A stretch of 33,998 nt of DNA from Streptomyces sp. WZ.A104 (GTDB lineage: Bacteria > Actinomycetota > Actinomycetes > Streptomycetales > Streptomycetaceae). The position numbers and the translations under genes are program-made. The stretch is from the NCBI RefSeq assembly GCF_002382885.1, contig NZ_NWVL01000080.1:1-33998 (forward strand). Reading direction: 5' to 3'. The first letter of the stretch is position 1; every line of letters begins with the position of its first letter. The notes beneath the pieces are model-generated. The model saw nothing but the letters and a program-made list of their open reading frames with translations. It ran no database searches and was not told the DNA's origin. This document shows, in pieces, positions 7,436 to 14,129 of this stretch.

Positions 7436-8620
7436 TCAGACCGGCGCCGGCATCCGCTCCTGATCCTGGTTCCCGTCCTTCTCGCGGTCGCCCGGAAGGA
7501 TGCGGGCCAGCCAGTGCGAGCGTCCGGCGGCCAGCGGCGCGAGGACGGCGAGCAGGAGGACGTAACCGGCGATGAACGGCGAGAGCCGCTCGTCCAGTCC
7601 GGCGGCAGCCGCCATCGTGGCGAGGATCAGCGCGAACTCACCCCGGGCCACCAGCGTGGTGGCGATGTTCGCCGTGGCCTGCGCGCCGAAGGAGTACACC
7701 CTGGCGGCCGCCAGACCGGCCCCGACGTTCATGGCGAGCGTCAGCGCCACGGCCGCCAGCACCGGCCACAGCACGCTCGGCAGGTCGCCCGGGTCGATGG
7801 AGAGGCCGAAGGCGAAGAAGAAGATCGCACCGAACGCGTCCCGCAGCGGGTGGACCAGCTTGAGGATGCGGTCGCCGGCCGAGGTCGAGCCGAGCATCAG
7901 ACCGACCATGAAGGCACCGATGGCGTCGGCGACCCCGAACATCTCGGAGACCCCCGCGACGAAGACCGCGGCGCCGAGGAAGGAGATGACGAGCAGTTCG
8001 TCGTCCTTGGTGTTCATGAGCTTGCCGATGATCTTCGTCCCGAACCGGGCGGCGAGGGCGAGCAGCAGCAGGAAGCCGAAGGCCTTGCCACCGTCGATCA
8101 GCGCGGCCGAGAGGCTGTCCGCACCGGACAGGATCGGCTGGAGCGCCGCCAGATACAGGGCGAGGAAGACGTCCTCGACGACGATGATGCCGAGGATCGG
8201 CCGGGTCTCCGGATTCCCGATGCGCCCCAGGTCCACCAGGATCTTGGTGACGATCGCCGAGGAGGAGATGCCGAGGACACCGGCGAGGACGAGGGCCTCG
8301 GAGGTGCCCCAGCCCAGTGCGAAGCCGAAGGCGAGACCGGCGCCGACGTTCAGGGCGAGATATGTCCCGCCCGCGACGGCCATCTTCCGGCCGCCCGTCC
8401 TGAGGTCGTCCATGTGGAACTCAAGCCCCAGGTAGAAGAGCAGGAGGACGAGTCCCAGCGCGGAGAGCATCTCCAGGTCGTGCGGGTTGGACAGGAGCGT
8501 GTAACCGGGCGTGTGCGGGCCGAGGAGTATCCCGGCCAGGATGAACAGGGGGATCGTCGGCAGCCCGATACGGCCACCGAGGCGGGCGAGAACGGCAGCG
8601 GCCAGGAAGGCGCCGCCCAT
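7436..8620 (-). CDS. Cation/proton antiporter, KefB/CPA2 type
   Basis: 394 residues with about 12 membrane segments and no cytoplasmic RCK/TrkA-N domain. Recognisable family blocks: GLPTIPLFILAGILLGPHTP near the N-terminus, LFYLGLEF, GISSSAIVTKILVDLG, GIIVVEDVFLALYLA (the acidic exchange-site helix), and HPLRDAFGAIFFFAFGLSID. The role by family is exchange of K+ or Na+ for protons across the plasma membrane, for pH or ion homeostasis. In many actinobacteria a separate TrkA-C regulator lies alongside; none is seen here. The ATG at 8620 is the only standard in-frame start after the in-frame stop at 8669-8671, but it lacks a Shine-Dalgarno, and the nine codons before it (IGHADTLLA) read like protein. 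An ATC at 8647 has AAGGA 7 nt upstream and may be the true start. Confidence 0.88.
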   Translation of the reverse strand: MGGAFLAAAVLARLGGRIGLPTIPLFILAGILLGPHTPGYTLLSNPHDLEMLSALGLVLLLFYLGLEFHMDDLRTGGRKMAVAGGTYLALNVGAGLAFGFALGWGTSEALVLAGVLGISSSAIVTKILVDLGRIGNPETRPILGIIVVEDVFLALYLAALQPILSGADSLSAALIDGGKAFGFLLLLALAARFGTKIIGKLMNTKDDELLVISFLGAAVFVAGVSEMFGVADAIGAFMVGLMLGSTSAGDRILKLVHPLRDAFGAIFFFAFGLSIDPGDLPSVLWPVLAAVALTLAMNVGAGLAAARVYSFGAQATANIATTLVARGEFALILATMAAAAGLDERLSPFIAGYVLLLAVLAPLAAGRSHWLARILPGDREKDGNQDQERMPAPV

Positions 8621-8667
8621 GGCGAGGAGGGTGTCTGCGTGTCCGATGAGCCTGTCCTTCGTACTGG

Positions 8668-8696
8668 GTCAAGGGGGTGTCAAGGATGCGTCAAGA
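8668..8696 (-). promoter_or_regulatory. Three direct heptamer repeats, 11-bp phase, before the antiporter
   Basis: On the minus strand TCTTGAC, CCTTGAC and CCTTGAC occur with 4-nt spacers (GCAT, ACCC), starting exactly 11 bp apart. Heptamers in 11-bp phase are the layout bound by SARP-type activators of Streptomyces. They lie 20-50 bp upstream of the possible antiporter start. Confidence 0.6.
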
Positions 8697-8700
8697 GAGC

Positions 8701-8750
8701 GTTAATAAACCATCAGTAATTAGTTTACCGAATAATTTACTCTGCAACTG
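8701..8750. other. AT-rich island between the antiporter and the HD gene
   Basis: These 50 bp are about 30% GC, while the surrounding DNA is near 70%. AGTAATTA (8715-8722) and TAATTTACT (8733-8741) form an inverted repeat with one bulged base. No ORF is present. Likely a promoter or nucleoid-protein binding region. The remainder of 8751-8890 shows nothing I can name. Confidence 0.6.
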
Positions 8751-8890
8751 TGGAGCGGTCTGATTGTCAGCTTTTGTCTGTTTGGTCGAGTTGGGTCGGA
8801 TCGTCAACTTCCTGGCGCGCGGCGAAAGGTGGGATGCGGGCCCGCTCGGGGGCCCGGGCGCGGACCCGGCCGCAGGGTCCCTCGTGGCCG

Positions 8891-8896
8891 TAGAGT
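8891..8896 (+). promoter_or_regulatory. -10 box for leaderless HD gene
   Basis: TAGAGT is followed by six bases and then the ATG at 8903, placing the predicted transcription start on the ATG. No clear -35 box and no Shine-Dalgarno are visible. Confidence 0.45.
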
Positions 8897-8902
8897 CGGC
8901 CC

Positions 8903-9403
8903 ATGACCGACCCTGATCTGACGCTCGCCGAGGTGGAGGTCATCGCTCGCGCGGCGCATGCGGCGCAGACCGACAAGGCGGGCCGTCCCTACGCTGAACA
9001 CCTGGCTGCGGTGGCCGAAGGTGTACGGGTGCGCGGCGGCAGCGACGAGCAGATCGCCGCGGCATGGCTGCACGACGCGATCGAGGACGGTGCTCTCTCC
9101 CCGCAGTGGCTGGCCGCGGCCGCCCTGTCCCAGGAGGTGAAGGTCCTGGTCCTGGCGGTGACCAAACGGCCGGGCGAGGAGCTGTCCTCCTACACCGGGC
9201 GGATTCTCGCCACCCCCGGGGCCCTGCTGATCAAGGAGGCGGACCTCGCCCACAACGGCGACCCCGCCCGCCTCGCGGTCCTGGACCCGGCGACGCGTTC
9301 CCGGCTGGCGGCGAAGTACGCGCAGGTGCGGGGCTTGTTGGGGCTGGATGACGCGGCTTCCTCCGCAGAACGAAAGAATCCGGCCAACCCCGGAACGCAC
9401 TGA
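8903..9403 (+). CDS. HD-domain protein resembling small (p)ppGpp hydrolases
   Basis: 166 residues, a single HD phosphohydrolase fold. Pattern: H19, H33 (GRPYAEHLAAVA), H57-D58 with E61-D62 (WLHDAIEDG), VTKRPGEE, and K111-x2-D114-x3-N118 (KEADLAHN). This matches the order and spacing of the hydrolase half of RelA/SpoT enzymes (His, His-Asp, Glu-Asp, Asp-x3-Asn), without synthetase, TGS or ACT domains. So it could be a stand-alone alarmone hydrolase removing pyrophosphate from (p)ppGpp in the cytosol. The arginine that stacks on the guanine base in RelA/SpoT (in the RKSG-like motif) is not evident: the equivalent stretch is TDKAG. The substrate may therefore differ. The stop codon lies inside the terminator stem. 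Domain call firm, substrate not. Confidence 0.8.
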   Translation: MTDPDLTLAEVEVIARAAHAAQTDKAGRPYAEHLAAVAEGVRVRGGSDEQIAAAWLHDAIEDGALSPQWLAAAALSQEVKVLVLAVTKRPGEELSSYTGRILATPGALLIKEADLAHNGDPARLAVLDPATRSRLAAKYAQVRGLLGLDDAASSAERKNPANPGTH

Positions 9404-9436
9404 TCCACCCGAGGCCGGGGCCGGCGGGTGGATCAG
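9400..9436. terminator. Terminator overlapping the stop of the HD gene
   Basis: CTGATCCACCC and GGGTGGATCAG make a perfect 11-bp stem with a 15-nt GC-rich loop. The TGA stop (9401-9403) is part of the left arm. Convergent with the acyltransferase, so probably bidirectional. Confidence 0.85.
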
Positions 9437-9449
9437 GAGGGGCCGGGAG

Positions 9450-10577
9450 TCAGCGTTTCGCGGCGGGGGTCCTCCGGAACGCCCACGCCAGATCCGGATC
9501 GGTGGCGCACTTCAGCACCCGGGTCACCGGCGGCGCACACATCAGCGTCACGGCCGCGGCGGTGGTGACCGAGACGGCGATCAGTCCGGCGGGGCCGGAG
9601 AGCCAGGTGTAGCGGTCGAACAGGCCCGCGTACTCGGCTCCCTTGATCAGGAACCCGTGCAGCAGATAGCCGCAGATCGTTCCGGCGCCCAGGACCGTGA
9701 ACCACAGGTTCCGGCGGGGCACCCAGGCCAGGAAGGCGATCGTCAGCACCAGGCCGCAGCCGAACATGGCCAGGGTCATCACGGCGCCGGACCACCACGG
9801 CGCGCCCATCTCCTGGGCGCTGTTGGCGCGGTAGAGCCACCCGAGCTGCATACGCGGGGCGATCCAGTACGCGAACAGCAGCGCGCCCGCGACCAGCGGC
9901 ACGGACAGCAGCCGCACCTCGCGCCGCCCCACCAGCTGGAAGTGCTCGGGCTTCACCAGCAGACCGAGGACGAAGAACGGGAGGAACTGAAGCACCCGCT
10001 GAAGGTCGAGGTCGTTGCCGATCTCGGGGGATACGGAGGCAAGCACGGCGATGCCGAGGGCCACCGGCAGCGGATGGCGCAGGCTCTGCCAGATCGGCGT
10101 GGTCACCCGCCAGACGAACAGGGCGACCAGGAACCAGGTCAGGTAGAACGGGTCGGTCAGGCTGAGCGCCATGTCGGGCGAATCGCCCGCGTACCGCTTG
10201 AAGAGCGAATACGCCGTCTCGAACAGCACGTACGGCACGACGACCGAGGCGATCAGCCGCTTCACCTTGCTCGGCGTCATGTCGAACGAGCGGGAGAAGT
10301 AGCCGGAGATGAGGATGAACGCCGGCATGTGGAACGTGTACACGATCATGTACAGCGCCCGGGTCGCCCGGCTGCCGTCCATCACGGGTTCCCAGGCGTG
10401 CGCCACCGCGACGAGGACGATGGCCAGATACTTCACGTTGTCGAAGTAGGGATCACGCTTCTTCGCCCCCGCGGGCGGCGGAGCGGTGGCGAAGAGTGCC
10501 TGCTCTTGTCTGGGCTCCGGCTCCCGGGTCGCCGGGGGGAGCGGGGCCCTCTGAAATGCGCTCGGAGCTTGGAACAT
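9450..10577 (-). CDS. Membrane acyltransferase, fucose 4-O-acetylase-like
   Basis: A 375-residue acyltransferase-3 family membrane protein. A Pro/Glu-rich cytoplasmic tail (1-42) leads into RDPYFDNVKYLAIVLVAVAH (41-60), the family's N-terminal block with its conserved His60. About ten membrane segments follow; FHMPAFILISGYF is the second family motif. Members transfer acyl groups, often acetyl, to sugars of exopolysaccharides, cell wall or lipids; the acceptor here is unknown and no glycan genes are adjacent. The ATG at 10577 was chosen because upstream in-frame sequence has non-coding base composition. A -10-like TAAAGT ends 7 nt before this ATG with no Shine-Dalgarno, consistent with a leaderless mRNA. 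Confidence 0.85.
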   Translation of the reverse strand: MFQAPSAFQRAPLPPATREPEPRQEQALFATAPPPAGAKKRDPYFDNVKYLAIVLVAVAHAWEPVMDGSRATRALYMIVYTFHMPAFILISGYFSRSFDMTPSKVKRLIASVVVPYVLFETAYSLFKRYAGDSPDMALSLTDPFYLTWFLVALFVWRVTTPIWQSLRHPLPVALGIAVLASVSPEIGNDLDLQRVLQFLPFFVLGLLVKPEHFQLVGRREVRLLSVPLVAGALLFAYWIAPRMQLGWLYRANSAQEMGAPWWSGAVMTLAMFGCGLVLTIAFLAWVPRRNLWFTVLGAGTICGYLLHGFLIKGAEYAGLFDRYTWLSGPAGLIAVSVTTAAAVTLMCAPPVTRVLKCATDPDLAWAFRRTPAAKR

Positions 10578-10584
10578 CTCAGGG

Positions 10585-10614
10585 ACTTTAGACCGGCCGA
10601 TTGCCTCGCGTAAA
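10585..10614 (-). promoter_or_regulatory. Candidate promoter for the acyltransferase
   Basis: On the minus strand TTTACG (10609-10614), an 18-nt spacer and TAAAGT (10585-10590) are followed 7 nt later by the ATG. Four of six -35 bases match TTGACA. Start would be at or next to the ATG. Confidence 0.45.
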
Positions 10615-11008
10615 ACTGCGATGAGATATCGCGTGTTCCCCTCTATTCGAATGTGAAACCGTCGAACACCGCCCGTTATGACCCGCTTGGTCCCGTTCAA
10701 ATGGTGCATATCGGCGGAGTGTTGAGTGGGGTGAATTACGCCGCATGCGTACCTTGTAATTTCCTGTGAACGAAGTGTGGGGATACGGGAACGGTCGCCG
10801 TTACGGATATCCGGCCGCCCTGATTTCACAGCAGGCGCACAGGTGGGAGCGGAGCCGGCCCGGCGGTGAGGGTGGCGAGATCCGGTCACTCCGTTCCGTC
10901 ACCCGGCAGCGACCAGGGGGGAGTTGGTGGCACGATGGGAGCGACGGGGCGCGCTCTGGTGCACGCTTCCGGGCCGGCAAGGCGGACCGACCGAGGGTGT
11001 GATCAGAC
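10615..11008. other. Gene-free stretch between acyltransferase and small membrane gene
   Basis: About 390 bp without a convincing gene. The half next to the acyltransferase is noticeably less GC-rich than the rest of the window. It must hold the promoter for the 64-residue gene, possibly near TGTAAT around 10756-10761, but I cannot pin it down. Confidence 0.4.
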
Positions 11009-11203
11009 GTGGCTATTTCACTGTCTATGGTGCTGCTGTTCGCGGTCATCCTGGTGGTAATGATCCGCGGGGGCTCGATCAAGGCCGGCCCCGCGATCGT
11101 CGCCGTGCTCTTCGGCTTCTTCCTGGCCTCGACCGGCATGGCCCCGTCGATCAACAGGTTCATGAACTCGATAGCCGACACCATCAACCAGATCAGCTTC
11201 TGA
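11009..11203 (+). CDS. Small membrane protein, unknown function
   Basis: 64 residues, start GTG. Two hydrophobic segments (about 3-18, SLSMVLLFAVILVVMI, and 26-44, AGPAIVAVLFGFFLASTG) flank a short basic loop RGGSIK; the C-terminus (APSINRFMNSIADTINQISF) is amphipathic. From memory, this is a very conserved small protein in Streptomyces chromosomes, and it resembles small membrane proteins carried by actinomycete integrative elements; that similarity should be tested. The start lacks a well-spaced Shine-Dalgarno (GAGGG is 12 nt away). A long perfect hairpin follows directly. No function can be given. It is real because codon third positions are GC-rich and the hydrophobicity pattern is coherent. 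Confidence 0.75.
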   Translation: MAISLSMVLLFAVILVVMIRGGSIKAGPAIVAVLFGFFLASTGMAPSINRFMNSIADTINQISF

Positions 11204-11217
11204 ATCGCCGCAACGCG

Positions 11218-11258
11218 CGAGGGCCGGGCCGGAGGATCATCCTCCGGCCCGGCCCTCG
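11218..11258. terminator. Long perfect hairpin, bidirectional terminator
   Basis: A 19-bp perfect stem (CGAGGGCCGGGCCGGAGGA and its complement) closes on a 3-nt loop. It lies between the convergent 64-residue gene and tRNA-Gly, so it can end both. Confidence 0.92.
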
Positions 11259-11264
11259 ACTGCG

Positions 11265-11338
11265 TGGAGCGGGCGACGGGAATCGAACCCGCGTAGCTAG
11301 TTTGGAAGACTAGGGCTCTACCATTGAGCTACGCCCGC
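11265..11338 (-). tRNA. tRNA-Gly (anticodon TCC)
   Basis: 74 nt on the minus strand with encoded CCA (plus-strand TGG at 11265-11267). Acceptor arms GCGGGCG/CGCCCGC pair fully, the D-arm is GCTC...GAGC, the anticodon stem CTAGT/ACTAG encloses loop CTTCCAA with anticodon TCC (11304-11306), and the T-loop is TTCGATT. It reads the glycine codons GGA and GGG. Convergent with the 64-residue gene. Confidence 0.97.
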
Positions 11339-11444
11339 AAGCATCGCACCGCAGGTCCGGTGGACCGCGGCACGAAGAGCATCGTAGCGGGTCGGCGGCG
11401 GTGCCCGCACACCCGTATCGGCGGCCGCCGGGCCGGACCCCCGA

Positions 11445-11460
11445 CCGCTTCGTGAAGCGG
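11445..11460. repeat. Short inverted repeat between the two tRNA genes
   Basis: CCGCTTC-GT-GAAGCGG, 7-bp arms, in the divergent promoter region of tRNA-Gly and tRNA-Pro and about 45 bp upstream of tRNA-Pro. May be a shared regulatory site or chance. Confidence 0.3.
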
Positions 11461-11503
11461 CGGATGCGCTGCTCCCGTGCATGTACCCTACGTGTCGCAC
11501 CGA

Positions 11504-11580
11504 CGGGGTGTGGCGCAGCTTGGTAGCGCGTCCGCTTTGGGAGCGGAAGGTCGTCGGTTCGAATCCGGCCACCCCGACCA
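11504..11580 (+). tRNA. tRNA-Pro (anticodon TGG)
   Basis: 77 nt with encoded CCA (11578-11580). Acceptor CGGGGTG pairs with CACCCCG. Anticodon stem TCCGC/GCGGA encloses loop TTTGGGA, anticodon TGG at 11538-11540; T-loop TTCGAAT. It reads CCA/CCG-type proline codons. tRNA-Pro genes are known integration targets for actinomycete elements such as pSAM2, but no integrase or duplicated 3' end is seen here. Confidence 0.97.
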
Positions 11581-11594
11581 CCAGCAAGATCGCA

Positions 11595-11625
11595 TTGTGG
11601 GAGAGCTCCCCCTTGCCGTTACTAT
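11595..11625 (+). promoter_or_regulatory. Candidate tig promoter
   Basis: TTGTGG (11595-11600) and TACTAT (11620-11625, 19-nt spacer) or TTACTA (11619-11624, 18-nt spacer). Lies between tRNA-Pro and tig and would give a leader of about 100 nt. A GGGAG-AG-CTCCC inverted repeat fills part of the spacer. Confidence 0.5.
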
Positions 11626-11730
11626 GCAAAATGCGTGCCCGTGTGTCTGATGTACCGGGCTCGGTCCGCGAAGCCGCCAATCGGCGGCCCAGCAGAACCC
11701 CAAGAAGTCAGCCACCAAGGAGACCGAACC

Positions 11731-13131
11731 GTGAAGAGCGCCGTGGAGACCCTGAACCCGACTCGGGTTCGGCTCAGCATCGAGGTGCCCTTCGAGGAGC
11801 TCAAGGACAGCCTCGACGCGGCGTACAAGAAGATCAACCAGCAGGTCACGGTGAAGGGCTTCCGCAAGGGCAAGATCCCCGCCCGGGTCATCGACCAGCG
11901 GTTCGGCCGCGGTGCGGTGCTGGAGGAGGCCGTCAACGACGCCCTCCCGAAGTTCTACACCGAGGCCGTCAACGAGGGTGAGCTGAACGTCCTCGGCCAG
12001 CCCGAGGTCGACATCACCGAGCTGAAGGACGGCGAGCTGCTGGCCTTCACCGCCGAGGTTGACGTACGCCCCGAGATCGAGATCCCGGACTACTCCGGCA
12101 TCGAGGTCACCGTCGACGCCCTTGAGGTCACCGACGAAGAGGTCGAGAAGGCCGTGGAGCAGCTGCGCGAGCGCTTCGCCTCCACCAACCCGGTCGAGCG
12201 CGCCGCCGCCGACGGCGACGTCGTCACGATCGACCTGGAGGCCAAGGTCGACGGTGAGGTCCTGGAGGACGGCGTGGCCGCCGGTGTCTCGTACACCATC
12301 GGTTCCGGCGAGCTCCTCGACGGCATCGACGAGGCCGTGACCGGCCTGGAGGCCGGCGGCGAGGCCACCTTCACCTCGCAGCTGAAGGGCGGCTCCGCCG
12401 AGGGCAAGGACGCCGAGGTCACCGTCAAGGTCACCGCCGTCGCCGCCCGTGAGCTCCCCGAGCTGGACGACGACTTCGCCCAGATGGCCAGCGAGTTCGA
12501 CACGCTGGAGGAGCTGAAGGCCGACAGCCGCAAGCGCCTGGAGACCACCAAGCAGTACGACCAGGCCACCCAGGCCCAGGAGCGCGTCCTGGAGGAGCTG
12601 CTGAAGCTCGCCGAGGTCCCGATCCCGGAGAAGCTGCTCGCGGACGAGGTCCAGACCCGCAAGCACAACCTGGAGCACCACCAGCTCGGTCAGATGGGTC
12701 TCGACCTGGAGAAGTACCTGGAGATCCAGGGCAAGACCCTGGAGGAGTTCGAGAACGAGACCTCCGAGCAGGCCATCAAGGGCATCAAGACCCAGTTCAT
12801 CCTGGACGAGCTCGTCAACAAGGAGAAGCTGAACGTCAACCAGGAGGAGCTCACCGAGCACCTCATGCGGCGCGCGCAGTCCTCCGGCATGAGCCCCGAC
12901 CAGTTCGCCCAGGCCGTCGTCGAGGGCGGCCAGGTGCCGATGCTCGTCGGCGAGGTCGCCCGCGGCAAGGCGCTCGCCGTCGTCGTCGAGGCCGCCAAGG
13001 TCGTCGACACCAACGGTGAGATCGTCGACCTTGAGGACGAGGACGAGGCCGCCGCCGAGACCACGGAGACGGCCGAGGCCGCCACCGAGGACAAGGCGGA
13101 GGGCAAGGCCGAGGAGAAGAACGAGGCCTGA
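11731..13131 (+). CDS. tig: Trigger factor, ribosome-associated chaperone
   Basis: 466 residues. The N-terminal ribosome-binding domain carries the signature KGFRKGKIP (42-50), which docks at the polypeptide exit tunnel. An FKBP-like peptidyl-prolyl isomerase domain occupies roughly 150-240, and a helical substrate-holding domain about 250-420. The last 40 residues are a Glu/Ala/Lys-rich low-complexity tail, longer than in E. coli and common in actinobacteria. It shields nascent chains from misfolding in the cytosol. GTG at 11731 was chosen because AAGGAG lies 8 nt upstream and translation begins at the conserved VETLNPTRVRL strand. It is its own unit, closed by a terminator, but lies just upstream of clpP1P2-clpX as in many bacteria. 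Confidence 0.97.
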   Translation: MKSAVETLNPTRVRLSIEVPFEELKDSLDAAYKKINQQVTVKGFRKGKIPARVIDQRFGRGAVLEEAVNDALPKFYTEAVNEGELNVLGQPEVDITELKDGELLAFTAEVDVRPEIEIPDYSGIEVTVDALEVTDEEVEKAVEQLRERFASTNPVERAAADGDVVTIDLEAKVDGEVLEDGVAAGVSYTIGSGELLDGIDEAVTGLEAGGEATFTSQLKGGSAEGKDAEVTVKVTAVAARELPELDDDFAQMASEFDTLEELKADSRKRLETTKQYDQATQAQERVLEELLKLAEVPIPEKLLADEVQTRKHNLEHHQLGQMGLDLEKYLEIQGKTLEEFENETSEQAIKGIKTQFILDELVNKEKLNVNQEELTEHLMRRAQSSGMSPDQFAQAVVEGGQVPMLVGEVARGKALAVVVEAAKVVDTNGEIVDLEDEDEAAAETTETAEAATEDKAEGKAEEKNEA

Positions 13132-13148
13132 GCCTCGCCCTGATCGGC

Positions 13149-13189
13149 ACGACGGGCCCCGGACGCACCACGCGTCCGGGGCCCGTCGT
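13149..13189 (+). terminator. Strong terminator after tig
   Basis: An 18-bp perfect GC-rich stem around loop ACCAC, starting 17 nt past the stop. It isolates clpP1 transcription from tig. Confidence 0.93.
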
Positions 13190-13264
13190 CGTATCCCCGT
13201 GGCATACCGTCACATGCCGCCGTACCGCTGTGCGGCCCCGGAACCCTTGTGCCCCCTGCGGACC

Positions 13265-13281
13265 TTGCGCTCCCAGCGAAC
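13265..13281. promoter_or_regulatory. ClgR-type operator before clpP1
   Basis: TTGCGCTCCCAGCGAAC; on the other strand GTTCGC-TGGGA-GCGCAA. This fits the published ClgR pattern GTTCGC-N5-GCG exactly. ClgR activates clpP1P2 in Streptomyces. The site is centred about 140 bp before the clpP1 start and about 50 bp before the -10-like TAGGGT at 13320-13325, a typical activator position. Confidence 0.75.
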
Positions 13282-13319
13282 AGTTGGGGAAGCGGGATGG
13301 CGTTGTCCCACCTGCGCGT

Positions 13320-13325
13320 TAGGGT
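13320..13325 (+). promoter_or_regulatory. -10-like element for clpP1
   Basis: TAGGGT, matching the Streptomyces TAG-GGT/TAnnnT form, about 50 bp downstream of the ClgR site and giving a leader of about 80 nt. No good -35 box at 17-18 bp, as expected for an activator-dependent promoter. Confidence 0.4.
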
Positions 13326-13414
13326 CCATGAAGGAAGGGTGGGGGAGTGACTCGCTCCGCCCGGTACGAAGACGCTGAGACGGCCGGAGCCGTCAGAGAC
13401 GAGCAGGTGGATAC

Positions 13415-14032
13415 GTGACGAATCTGATGCCCTACGCCGCCGGAGAGCCGTCCCTCGGTGGAGGCCTCGGTGACCAGGTCTACAGCCGACTGCTCGGCGA
13501 GCGCATCATCTTCCTCGGTCAGCAGGTCGACGATGACATCGCCAACAAGATCACCGCACAGCTCCTGCTCCTTGCCGCCGACCCGGACAAGGACATCTAC
13601 CTCTACATCAACAGCCCCGGTGGCTCGGTGACGGCCGGCATGGCGGTCTACGACACCATGCAGTACATCCCGAACGACGTCGTCACCATCGGCATGGGCA
13701 TGGCCGCCTCCATGGGCCAGTTCCTGCTCACCGGCGGCGCCGCGGGCAAGCGCTTCGCGCTCCCGAACACCGACATCCTCATGCACCAGGGTTCGGCCGG
13801 CATCGGCGGCACGGCCTCGGACATCAAGATCCAGGCCGAGTACCTGCTCCGCACCAAGACGCGGATGGCGGAGATCACCGCCCGCCACTCCGGCCAGACC
13901 GTCGAGACGATCATCCGCGACGGCGACCGCGACCGCTGGTACACGGCGGAGGAGGCCAAGGAGTACGGCCTCATCGACGAGATCATCACGGTCGCTTCGG
14001 GCATCCCGGGCGGCGGCGGCACCGGCGCCTGA
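13415..14032 (+). CDS. clpP1: ATP-dependent Clp protease proteolytic subunit 1
   Basis: 205 residues, a serine peptidase subunit. Catalytic triad by position: S99 in GMGMAASMGQ, H124 in ILMHQGSAG and D173 in RDGDRDRWY. INSPGGSVTAGMAVYDTMQ is the conserved oxyanion-loop region. Actinobacterial ClpP1 and ClpP2 form a mixed tetradecamer that works with ClpX or ClpC to degrade regulators, SsrA-tagged and misfolded proteins. The GTG start has AGGTGG just upstream. The last residues (GIPGGGGTGA) are a glycine-rich tail typical of Streptomyces ClpP1. The segment after the active-site His is somewhat unlike the ClpP1 I remember from S. coelicolor, a detail worth aligning. clpP2 follows 97 nt later in the same operon. 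Confidence 0.96.
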   Translation: MTNLMPYAAGEPSLGGGLGDQVYSRLLGERIIFLGQQVDDDIANKITAQLLLLAADPDKDIYLYINSPGGSVTAGMAVYDTMQYIPNDVVTIGMGMAASMGQFLLTGGAAGKRFALPNTDILMHQGSAGIGGTASDIKIQAEYLLRTKTRMAEITARHSGQTVETIIRDGDRDRWYTAEEAKEYGLIDEIITVASGIPGGGGTGA

Positions 14033-14129
14033 CCCGGTCCCCAGCGGACCGGCGGCACCACTCCCGCCTCCCATCTCGTACGCCGAGACCTCCAGCCCAC
14101 AGAACGCCACCAGGATGGTGAACACCCAC

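Noticed and set aside
8421..8672. TTG-initiated 83-codon frame at the antiporter start (MTQYEGQ...)
   Set aside because: Overlaps the antiporter in another frame and becomes Arg/Pro-rich nonsense, though its start marks where a frameshift could have joined the antiporter. I treat it as a start-codon problem instead.
10801..11187. Minus-strand ORF opposite the 64-residue gene
   Set aside because: Out of frame with a GC-rich-codon plus-strand gene, and its product is Ser/Thr/Arg-rich without motifs.
11204..11730. Integrated mobile element at the tRNA genes
   Set aside because: No integrase, excisionase, replication gene or repeated tRNA 3' end; both tRNAs are intact.
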